Positions 56,735 to 64,000 of a DNA stretch of 64,000 nucleotides are shown piece after piece. The notes beneath the pieces are model-generated. The model was not told where the DNA came from, did not search any database, and saw only the letters and a program-made list of their open reading frames with translations. This DNA is from Phycisphaerales bacterium (GTDB lineage: Bacteria > Planctomycetota > Phycisphaerae > Tepidisphaerales > Tepidisphaeraceae): assembly GCA_020847375.1 (NCBI GenBank), contig JADLCB010000029.1:119207-183206 (forward strand), in the 5' to 3' direction. Positions within the stretch are counted from its first letter, which is position 1. Each line of letters opens with the position of its first letter. The translations under genes were made by a program, and so were the position numbers.

Positions 56735-57757
56735 CTACAACCTCACCGGCCTGCCCGTCGCCGCAGATCGATCGGCAGCGAAAACCACCTCATGTGAACG
56801 CATGGCATCGTCCAGGCTTGTCAGGGGCATTTCTCTCTGCGCGTCCAAGGCGTCGAAAAACGCCTGAAACTGCGCCGCGTATGGCTGGTCAGACACATCA
56901 CCGGAGCCGAGCAATTTCATGGCGAGTGTGTTCCAGGTGTTTGTGTCGGTTTTCAATTTCGTCGAGTGAAATCTGTTGTCGAGCAGGCTGCCTTCGCTTC
57001 CGCACAGATGGGTATGAAAATAATAGGGTTGAAGACAATCCACGATGGCTGCGCATTTGCCAATCCGGCCACTCTTGAATTTCAGGATGGTGACACTGCT
57101 GGTCGGGTACTCATACGCCGCGAATATTTCGCTGGTTGTTTTTGTGTCGTAGCTGGTGACTTCCTCCACGTCGCCGCCCATGCACAGTAGTAACGCATCC
57201 AAGGCGTGGCATCCTCCGCTCAGCAGCGAACTACCGCCGGCGTCCTTGCGTGTGTTCCAGCGAAACTGGCCATACCACGGACCATGGCCGTGGTAATAGT
57301 CCACTTCGCCATAATGCACCTGCCCGAGAAGCCCTTGATCGATGACGGATTTGATCGCCAGAAACTGGCTTGAAAAGCGACATTCAAAACAGACACAAGC
57401 CCTGACCCGGTTGGCCTTCACGGCGGCATTGATGGCCTGGCAGTCGTTCCAGGAAAGCGCCAGCGGCTTCTCAATAATCAGGTGTTTGCCGGCATTGGCT
57501 GCGGCAATGGCATGTTCCATATGTTGATGCGGATAACCGCAGATGGAAACACAGTGGATATCCTTGTCGGCCAACAGCGCGTTGACGTTGGCATATGGTT
57601 TGATCGGAGTGCCCCACCTCGCGCTAAGCTCCTGCGCGTCGAGCGCACGCGAAGAACACACCGCCGTCACCCCGGCCTGCCTCGCCGCGTTGATCGCTGG
57701 AATATGCGCTGTGGCTGCCCACCCGTAACCGATTATTCCCACATTGTATTTCTTCAT
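56735..57757 (-). CDS. Gfo/Idh/MocA-family oxidoreductase
   Basis: 340 residues. YNVGIIGYGWAATAHIPAI is the Rossmann loop, IIEKPLALSWNDCQ the conserved EKP, and GGSSLLSGGCHALDALLLC the substrate-domain region with the catalytic His. Sugar substrate unknown. GGAGGGG precedes the ATG. 68 bases after the rhamnosidase start-side neighbour in the same direction, so likely co-transcribed with GH78. Confidence 0.9.
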   Translation of the reverse strand: MKKYNVGIIGYGWAATAHIPAINAARQAGVTAVCSSRALDAQELSARWGTPIKPYANVNALLADKDIHCVSICGYPHQHMEHAIAAANAGKHLIIEKPLALSWNDCQAINAAVKANRVRACVCFECRFSSQFLAIKSVIDQGLLGQVHYGEVDYYHGHGPWYGQFRWNTRKDAGGSSLLSGGCHALDALLLCMGGDVEEVTSYDTKTTSEIFAAYEYPTSSVTILKFKSGRIGKCAAIVDCLQPYYFHTHLCGSEGSLLDNRFHSTKLKTDTNTWNTLAMKLLGSGDVSDQPYAAQFQAFFDALDAQREMPLTSLDDAMRSHEVVFAADRSAATGRPVRL

Positions 57758-57825
57758 GAAACCCCTCCGTTGGCTGCGGTGCTGACGCGATAGTCGTCGA
57801 TGCTAAAGCACAACCGCATCGCACA

Positions 57826-60249
57826 TCATCCAGGTGCCGCTTCCAGCCGCGCATGGGGCCAGACATGCCGCTCAATGCGATGCGTTCCGCCGGAATTGAG
57901 TGTTACGGTTTTGCCCCCAAACGTCAGCGTGCCGGTAACCCCCGCCGGCAATGTGACCTGGCCCTCCAGAGCACGACCATGGTTCACTAAATCGACTTCG
58001 ATCCACCCTCGCGGATGCACGAGCTTTCCCGATAGTTGTCGCAATGGCCCGGGGAGGGGCGTAATCTCCACGCGGTCAAAGCCCATCTCCGCCGGGCGAA
58101 CACCGAGGATGGTGGCAAAGAAATGATAGATGGGATGCGCGCCCCACCCGTGACAGTCCGAACGGGTCGGCTCTGGTTGCTCGGGCGCGGTGCGAAGCCC
58201 CCGACTCGATAGATCAAACCAAAGGCCCAAACGGTCAAAAAACAGATCCATCAAGCCGAGTTGGCGATAGGTTTCAAACAGGTAGTGGCAAAAGGAGATC
58301 GTTGCGCGCGAGAGATCCTTGTCGTTTGCCAGCCCATGGGCAATGCGCCTCTGTTCGACCGAGCCGATTGTTTTGCCGAGGACGGCGAAACACTGAACAT
58401 GCTCTGAAAAATGTTCCCTGCGAACATCGTCGGCAAACAGTCCCCGATGATCGTCCCAGAAGGCCGCGCGGGCATTTTGACCAAGCTCCGATCCGAGTCG
58501 TCTCCACCGATCTGCCATCTCCAGCTCGCCCAACCACTGTTCGATATCGGCGGCCAGATGAAGGATGTAAACGAATTGAAAATTCATTATGCCGCTAGGC
58601 CCGTATGACATACCGGGGTGCACGCCATCGCGCCATGTGGGAACCCAATCCATGAAATTCCAGCCCTCATCGCAATCAACCAGCCCATTGTGATTGAGTT
58701 TTCCCACATACCAATCCAGGACGCTGCGCGCCCCGCGCATTCGCTGTGCCACAAAATCGGCATCACCTCTCCAAAGCGCATAGTCGTGCAACATCCCAAC
58801 CCAGTACAGCGAAAACGGGGCAAGAATCTGCCTGATACGGCTGGGATAACGGGACTGCGTCAAGCCGGTGGAACCGCGCGAATAGTCGAAGACCTCAATG
58901 CATTTGCGAACCAGCCGGTCGTCACGATCCGACACCATCGATGTCAGGTTGTGCAAGCGGGTGTCGCCGGAATACATCAGTTGCTCGTAGTAGGGACAAT
59001 CGAGAAAAATTTCGTGAGCGCATAGCTGAAGTGATCGAAACGCAATGGGAATGACCGCGTTGACACGCACGTCATCGCAGGCAAACTTGCTTTGCATCGT
59101 CAGGGGATAGCGCGTCTCGCGCAGCGTCAGACGTTCGATCTCCAGTGGCTCATCCTCGGTCTCGACGCACAACTGCAGATAGCGGCCGGCCTGCCACCAG
59201 AGCGATCCAAACATCCGCCCCGCCCCGCCGTCGGGGAGAAACACGTCGCCCACGCCAAGAAAGTACTTGCCCGAGATCTCATCGCGATCGCCTTTGTTCC
59301 GCGCCTCAGGTTCCATAAAAAGGGATTCGGCCCATTCCAGGGAGAGTGTCGCTCCCGTTCCGCCGCTGGTGACGATCTGAGGATACGCAGTCGAATAACC
59401 TTCAAGGTCAATGATGACGCGGCGCTTGGTCCGCGACGGTATGACCACCGGGTGTACGCCGTCGGCGAGCATCTGCCACTGCTCACACTCTGCTGCGATA
59501 TGGTCGGCGTTACGAATCGGACACCTCTGCAGATCCTCCCGGCAATCAATTGATGAAACGAAGCGCACCCGCCCATTTCCGATCTCCAGATCAAGCATGG
59601 GCGGAAGCACGGCGGGACGCATCAAATGTTGAGCACCAATCTCATTGCGATACTTGCCATTGGTGCCATGATGCAGGGCAACGGCACCGCGCCAGCCATC
59701 CCCCTCGCCACGCTCGAGCCCCCACGGATAGGCTTGGCCATCGATCCGCAAGTTCGCGCCCGTGCCGAATGCCGGCCTGGGGTCGATCATGGTGATGCCA
59801 GTGACGCGCTTGTATTGCCACTGCGCTGCGCCGGTGCCGATCAGATGACCCTGCCCCCCCTCCGGGGCAAGGATGAAGCCATGGCGCACGCTCATTTGAG
59901 CATACGGTGCCATTGCGCCCAGCGACCAGACCTTGGCCACAATCACATGTTGCCCGGGCTGGAATGTTAGGTCATAGGTCTCAAAGTACCAGTTGGACGC
60001 ATCACCCCGCTCGCTGCCACGTCCGATAAGCTGACCATCTACATACAGCTCGTAACGCTCGTCGCCGCTCACGTGCGCGCGGATCGTCATCGCTTCATCG
60101 ATTGTGAACACCCGTCGATAGGCCGAAACATGCGGCCCATTGCCCGCGTCACCCCCGTTAATCCAGCGGTAAGGCCACAACCCCTTGCGGTGCCACGACT
60201 TACCCGCGTCGTGGGCGGCAAATGGCAGATAGTCAATCAGCGTTCGCAT
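57826..60249 (-). CDS. Alpha-L-rhamnosidase-like glycoside hydrolase (GH78), second copy
   Basis: 807 residues. RYELYVDGQLIGRGSERGD is the N-terminal GH78 motif, and IFLDCPYYEQLMYSGDTRLH (about residues 412-431) the acid motif with Glu and Asp in the usual spacing; EGWNFMDWVPTW and DCHGWGAHPIYHFF follow. A C-terminal beta domain ends in TLTFGGKTVTLNSGGTH. No signal peptide. Together with the copy at 41080-43497 it points to rhamnose-containing glycans as substrates. Identity between the two is low outside motifs, so they were acquired or diverged separately. Confidence 0.85.
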   Translation of the reverse strand: MRTLIDYLPFAAHDAGKSWHRKGLWPYRWINGGDAGNGPHVSAYRRVFTIDEAMTIRAHVSGDERYELYVDGQLIGRGSERGDASNWYFETYDLTFQPGQHVIVAKVWSLGAMAPYAQMSVRHGFILAPEGGQGHLIGTGAAQWQYKRVTGITMIDPRPAFGTGANLRIDGQAYPWGLERGEGDGWRGAVALHHGTNGKYRNEIGAQHLMRPAVLPPMLDLEIGNGRVRFVSSIDCREDLQRCPIRNADHIAAECEQWQMLADGVHPVVIPSRTKRRVIIDLEGYSTAYPQIVTSGGTGATLSLEWAESLFMEPEARNKGDRDEISGKYFLGVGDVFLPDGGAGRMFGSLWWQAGRYLQLCVETEDEPLEIERLTLRETRYPLTMQSKFACDDVRVNAVIPIAFRSLQLCAHEIFLDCPYYEQLMYSGDTRLHNLTSMVSDRDDRLVRKCIEVFDYSRGSTGLTQSRYPSRIRQILAPFSLYWVGMLHDYALWRGDADFVAQRMRGARSVLDWYVGKLNHNGLVDCDEGWNFMDWVPTWRDGVHPGMSYGPSGIMNFQFVYILHLAADIEQWLGELEMADRWRRLGSELGQNARAAFWDDHRGLFADDVRREHFSEHVQCFAVLGKTIGSVEQRRIAHGLANDKDLSRATISFCHYLFETYRQLGLMDLFFDRLGLWFDLSSRGLRTAPEQPEPTRSDCHGWGAHPIYHFFATILGVRPAEMGFDRVEITPLPGPLRQLSGKLVHPRGWIEVDLVNHGRALEGQVTLPAGVTGTLTFGGKTVTLNSGGTHRIERHVWPHARLEAAPG

Positions 60250-60311
60250 ATGGTTCCATTCCTGGCATCATCTCCACAGCGCGGTAACGAACGATGCAAT
60301 ATACTACTGTG

Positions 60312-60420
60312 GATTGCACAATAACCGTTGAATACGCCACCGGGCACAATCACGCCGCGCCCTCGTGCTAACAAAGCCTTGCTGGCCCGACGGTCGCTGG
60401 CAAACACCAACGCCGGCTTG
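60312..60420 (-). pseudogene. Fragment of a LacI-family regulator
   Basis: The minus frame encodes KPALVFASDRRASKALLARG, then RGVIVPGGVFNGY. This matches the pattern of LacI/PurR ligand domains (PDAVFxxxDxxAxGALxxLxxxGxxVPxDVxVxGF). Only about 35 residues are preserved and no DNA-binding part is found. It lies upstream of the second GH78 gene, the place for a local regulator. Confidence 0.35.
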
Positions 60421-60625
60421 AACTCGCTCAGGCAGCCAGCGACATTGCCCATTTGTATCCGGCCTCGTGAAACATACCTCTGAAAACCTTGCTACGGTAT
60501 GCTATTGCCCGTCACACTCATATCCATTTCCGGCAGGCGGCGCCTGCTTTCCTCCTGATCGTGAAACTTCGCGTGAATCCTTTGGATCACCTATAATTCA
60601 GTCTGAAATTGGAAGGAGCCTATTG

Positions 60626-61591
60626 ATGCAAGCGATTCGTGTTCATCAGACCGGCGGGCCGGAAGAATTGAAGCTGGAAACCGTTCCCAATCCCGTGGCG
60701 GGGCAGGGGCAGTTGGTGGTCCGGCTCGTGGCGGCGGGAGTGAATCCGGTGGATACCTATATCCGTTCAGGAAAAAACAATTACGCCCCCAAAAATCTCC
60801 CATATACCCCCGGCATCGACGCCGCTGGGGTGGTTGAGTCCGTTGGGCCTGACGTTCATAAGTTCAAATCGGGCGATCGGGTTTACGTCGGCGGCAGCCT
60901 CAGTGGCACTTATGCCCAGAAAGCACTTTGCATCGAATCACAACTCCATGCCTTGCCCGACAAGGTTTCATTTGAACAAGGTGCGGCCATCAATGCCCCT
61001 TATGTCACGGCGTATCATGCCCTGTTCGACCGGGGGCGTGCGGTCCGCGGGCAAAGGGTTCTCATTCACGGCGCCAGCGGCGGCGTGGGGACGGCTGCGG
61101 TCCAATGGGCGATTTCCGCCGGCATGAGAGTGACCGGAACCGCCGGCACCGAGGCCGGTTTGAAGCTGGTCAGGGACCAGGGGGCGCACGATGTGCTGAA
61201 TCACCATGATGCGGATCATGTGCAACAAGCATTAAATCTCACCGGCGGCAAGGGTTATGACATTATCATCGAGATGCTGGCCAACGTGAATCTGGACAAT
61301 GACCTTGCGTTGATCGGACGATGCGGTCGGGTGGTGATTGTCGGTTCACGGGGAAGGATCGAAATCGATCCCCGGCAACTGATGTCCAAAGGCAGCTCCG
61401 TGGTCGGAACTTCACTCTTGAACGCCAGCGAATCGGAGTTGTTGGCGATCCATACCGCGATATTCAGCGCGCTCAGCACCGGCGCGATCAGGCCGGTCAT
61501 TCGCACCACGATACCGCTGAGTCAGGCCACCGAGGCCCATAAACTGGTGATGGAACCGGGCGCGTTGGGGAATATCATTTTAATACCCTGA
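60626..61591 (+). CDS. NADPH:quinone reductase-like (zeta-crystallin family) MDR
   Basis: 321 residues. MQAIRVHQTGGPEELKLETV is the typical QOR start; GDRVYVGG and VLIHGASGGVGTAAVQWAIS the NADPH fold with the AxGGVGxxxxQxA motif. Zinc-independent one-electron or two-electron reduction of quinones or enones. Start 60626 follows AAGGAG; the frame is open 53 codons upstream but that part shows no conservation pattern. A TATAAT at 60592 may be its -10. Confidence 0.9.
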   Translation: MQAIRVHQTGGPEELKLETVPNPVAGQGQLVVRLVAAGVNPVDTYIRSGKNNYAPKNLPYTPGIDAAGVVESVGPDVHKFKSGDRVYVGGSLSGTYAQKALCIESQLHALPDKVSFEQGAAINAPYVTAYHALFDRGRAVRGQRVLIHGASGGVGTAAVQWAISAGMRVTGTAGTEAGLKLVRDQGAHDVLNHHDADHVQQALNLTGGKGYDIIIEMLANVNLDNDLALIGRCGRVVIVGSRGRIEIDPRQLMSKGSSVVGTSLLNASESELLAIHTAIFSALSTGAIRPVIRTTIPLSQATEAHKLVMEPGALGNIILIP

Positions 61592-61999
61592 TAGCGTCTT
61601 CATGACGACGGACAAACTGAAACGCTACACCTCTGAGTGATGCGGCGATCGACGCCATCGGCGCGCACGCAAGCTGCCAATCAACATCGTCATGGTCTGA
61701 CCTGTTCATAATCCAGTTTCTCCCCAAGCACTTCGGCGCCCACGTCACGCGGACCGCCATAGTTCTTTTGCGATAATGCGCCGTGGAACGGACAAAAGCA
61801 TCCGGATATTTCGTGGATACATCCTGTGTGCACGCGGATCCCAATCCCGATCCCCTTGCAGATTTTTTTGCTCACGATGGATACAGTGGGTAAAGTTGAA
61901 GCTGCACGTTAATGGGTGCAGCAGGAGGATGGCGCGCGGTGGATGCTGCCGGTTGTCATTGCTGCGGTTGTGTAACACAAAAATTGAAAGGTGCTTGGT
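61592..61999. other. Gap before the ankyrin gene
   Basis: About 400 bases without a confident gene. On the minus strand 61783-61830 encodes HTGCIHEISGCFCPFHG, which recalls the Rieske cluster boxes (CxHxGC and CPxHG) but lacks the first Cys and has a short spacing, so it is not called as a gene. Otherwise no structure or promoter stands out. Confidence 0.3.
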
Positions 62000-62680
62000 A
62001 TGAAGGTCAAGAGTCGATTTGCCGCCGGCGCATTTGTGGTCGGAGTGCTGGTTTTGGTACTGGCTGTACTGATGAGCAAGACCAAACCGTTTTCGATGGC
62101 AGATTTTATAGAGCTTTGTAAGAGAGCGGTGCCCAGGCAGGTGCAATCGGCTATTGAGGCGGGCGCAAAGGTGAATACCAAGGATGAGAATGGCGCCACG
62201 CCGCTGATGTACGCAGCCAAGGATAACAACCATCCGGAAGTGATCACCGCACTGATTAAGGCGGGCGCGGACGTGAATGCCAAGGGTAAGGATGAGTGGA
62301 CGCCGCTCATGTACGCAGCTAGGAATAACAGCCAACCGGAAATGATCACAGCGCTGGTTCAGGCGGGCGCAGACGTAAATGCCAAAGGTAAGGATGATTG
62401 GGCACCGCTGATGGGTGCAGCCGTGAATAATGGCAATCCGGAAATAATCACGGTGCTGGTTAAGGCGGGCGCGGACGTAAATGCCAGGGATAAAAATGGT
62501 TGGACACCGCTGATGGGTGCGGCAAGGAATAACAGCCACCCGGAAATAATTGCGGCGTTGATCAAGGCGGGCGCGGACGTAAATGCCAAGGATCCTGCTG
62601 GCTATTCAGTCTTGGAATATGCGCAGGAGAATAAAAATACAGCGGTTATAGATGAAGTCCGCAAGGCGGGGGCAAAATAA
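62000..62680 (+). CDS. Membrane-anchored ankyrin-repeat protein
   Basis: 226 residues. One N-terminal membrane segment (FAAGAFVVGVLVLVLAVLM) is followed by about five ankyrin repeats of 34 residues, each with the TPLMxAA turn and the consensus ALIKAGADVNAK. The repeat units are also very similar at the DNA level (102-base period), indicating recent tandem duplication. Ankyrin domains bind partner proteins; with the anchor it should face the periplasm. ATG 62000 follows AAAGG; GTG 61991 is also in frame. Confidence 0.88.
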   Translation: MKVKSRFAAGAFVVGVLVLVLAVLMSKTKPFSMADFIELCKRAVPRQVQSAIEAGAKVNTKDENGATPLMYAAKDNNHPEVITALIKAGADVNAKGKDEWTPLMYAARNNSQPEMITALVQAGADVNAKGKDDWAPLMGAAVNNGNPEIITVLVKAGADVNARDKNGWTPLMGAARNNSHPEIIAALIKAGADVNAKDPAGYSVLEYAQENKNTAVIDEVRKAGAK

Positions 62681-62714
62681 GCGGTGGTTCAGACAACGAC
62701 GTACCTGGATACCG

Positions 62715-62749
62715 CATCCTCGCCGTCTGGGCGGTGAGCCGCGAGGATG
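62715..62749. repeat. Inverted repeat after the ankyrin gene
   Basis: CATCCTCGC and GCGAGGATG form a perfect 9-bp stem with a 17-base loop, 35 bases after the stop. No T-run, so termination is not assured. Confidence 0.55.
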
Positions 62750-62850
62750 AGTGACACAAGGCGGCGCACGACAAGGGCGGATGCACTAATGCTGTGATCG
62801 TCCCACGAATAGTGGGCAAGACCAATTTATACCGAAGTGCGGTTATCAGG

Positions 62851-63936
62851 TCATACGTTCGCTAATTTTCGCTGATTTTGATGCGCAGCGACGCGGCTCA
62901 TTTCCATCGTTGGCGGCAAAGGTTGAGGTTGAACCGCAGCATCAACGCTCTGCCATTGACCACTGCGGACACTCTGCTCGGCTGCGGCCAACGTTGCCGT
63001 GCTGATCGCCGCCAGGGAATAAGGCATCGGCCAGGTGGCCCGACCGGCGATGGCATCGATGAACGTGCTGATTTCCTGACAATAGGCCTCTTCCAGAACC
63101 TCGCTGATGGCGCCCAGTTGCAACTGATCGCGCACATCGGAGTTCTTGAATTCACGTTCGATCACACCCTTCATCACGTCAAAACGCAGGATGCCGTTAT
63201 CGCCATAGCAGACGCCCTGCCGTGCCTCGATGGGACAACCCATCAGCACCGTCAACTGACCGGAGGCACCTTGATCCAGAACCATCTGCATTGCCCATAA
63301 ATCTTCCATCGGTTCGACCAGGTTGCCACGCTGAATCACCGTGCCGGCAACCGAACGGGGATAACCGAACAATTCATTGAGATAAAGCAGTTCAAAGGGA
63401 ACCATTTCCCTCGCTGCTGCGGTGGCGCGGTGGCGGGCATAGTATTCCTTGCCCTCATCGGGGTGCCAGTTGGGTTGATAGGTGGACAAGAGCATCTGAT
63501 AACCATGGAGCGTGCCGAGTTCGTGCTGGAGCTGCTTTTTCAACTCCCGGATCACCGGCAGGAAGTGCATGGAACAGGAGGCGGCACTGATCAGTTTTTT
63601 CCGGGCCGACATGGATTCCACATGGACGGGATCGACCGTCCAGATATTTGCTTCACTGAAATGATGCAGGCCCTGCTTCAGTGCCAGTTCGACATATTCA
63701 GCATGCTGATCGGGTGGCGTAGAGATCACCAGCGCAGCCGGTTGCCAGGCAAGGGCGGCAGGGAGTGAATCGAACGTCAACACCTCAAATTTTGCTGCTG
63801 CCCGTTGGCGACGGTCGGCCCGCAGGTCCAGCAGACCAACGCGCACATCCTTCCGAGCCGACAAATCCCGCATTCGCCGCCGACCCATTGAACCGCCACC
63901 AATAACCAAAACCTTCATTTTCTCTGACTGCGTCAT
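62851..63936 (-). CDS. Gfo/Idh/MocA-family oxidoreductase
   Basis: 361 residues. VLVIGGGSMGRRRMRDLSAR is the NAD(P)-binding loop; the usual EKP is HFSEANIWTVD here, so the catalytic Lys is not in its normal place, which may mean altered activity. It has the family's C-terminal domain (YLNELFGYPRSVAGTV, ADGNG-type CYGDNGILRFD). AAGGA lies 6 bases before the ATG at 63936. The remaining bases to 64000 show only the upstream region of this gene. Confidence 0.75.
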   Translation of the reverse strand: MTQSEKMKVLVIGGGSMGRRRMRDLSARKDVRVGLLDLRADRRQRAAAKFEVLTFDSLPAALAWQPAALVISTPPDQHAEYVELALKQGLHHFSEANIWTVDPVHVESMSARKKLISAASCSMHFLPVIRELKKQLQHELGTLHGYQMLLSTYQPNWHPDEGKEYYARHRATAAAREMVPFELLYLNELFGYPRSVAGTVIQRGNLVEPMEDLWAMQMVLDQGASGQLTVLMGCPIEARQGVCYGDNGILRFDVMKGVIEREFKNSDVRDQLQLGAISEVLEEAYCQEISTFIDAIAGRATWPMPYSLAAISTATLAAAEQSVRSGQWQSVDAAVQPQPLPPTMEMSRVAAHQNQRKLANV

Positions 63937-64000
63937 AATTGATCCTTGATGATTTATATTTCTGTCTGATCGCTGTCGAAAAACCCGTTCTTACCAGCCT

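Noticed and set aside
61745..62539. Minus-strand repeat-containing frame
   Set aside because: The repeats are the complement of the ankyrin units, and the plus frame has a perfect ankyrin consensus.

Overview
This window reads as chromosome of a Gram-negative member of the PVC group, most likely a planctomycete of the Phycisphaerae type. No database was searched, so the lineage is an inference. It rests on an LpxC-FabZ fusion next to lpxA (lipid A synthesis), a pseudopilin with an H-X9-DG tail, a PEP-CTERM protein, duplicated groEL genes around one groES, and many Gfo/Idh/MocA oxidoreductases and sugar isomerase-like genes. Many genes lack a strong Shine-Dalgarno sequence, and at least two promoters sit so close to an ATG that the transcript would be leaderless.

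Region 1 to 37.9 kb is mostly housekeeping and envelope functions. In order it holds: the 5' part of gltB; leuA behind what looks like a complete leucine attenuator (promoter, Leu-rich leader peptide, antiterminator, terminator); a P-loop/deoxyribosyltransferase-like fusion; a LOG-family protein; a TonB-like protein; an orphan RnfD-like membrane protein; lpxC-fabZ and lpxA; a GT87 glycosyltransferase, a tiny membrane protein and a flippase. Next comes a chaperone block read leftwards (groEL, groES, groEL, dnaJ, grpE, then fmdB-type, yacG and rnhA-type genes), followed by htpX. A tight leftward cluster (Maf/DUF115, a nucleotidyltransferase/radical-SAM-like fusion that has lost its cysteines, neuA, neuB, neuC) looks like nonulosonic acid synthesis and transfer, probably onto flagellin. 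Then come hisS, tig, an NnrS-like gene, a RidA-like gene, a short argA-type acetyltransferase and the SRP RNA gene.

Region 38 to 64 kb is accessory carbohydrate metabolism. A leftward set (aldolase of the DapA/NAL family, GH78-like rhamnosidase, an esterase-like protein, sugar isomerase, GDSL hydrolase) is divergent from a GntR/FCD regulator that leads a BNR sialidase-like protein and an amidohydrolase. A second leftward set (pseudopilin, PEP-CTERM protein, 1284-residue secreted glycosidase-like protein, alpha/alpha-barrel-like protein, medium-chain dehydrogenase) is divergent from an AraC regulator. A second GH78-like enzyme and two more Gfo/Idh/MocA genes follow. Short decayed fragments (a sugar isomerase piece, a LacI-type piece) lie between these genes, which suggests the accessory half turns over quickly. 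The two halves may meet around sugars: the left half makes surface glycans and a sialic-type acid, the right half degrades rhamnose- and possibly sialic-type glycans.
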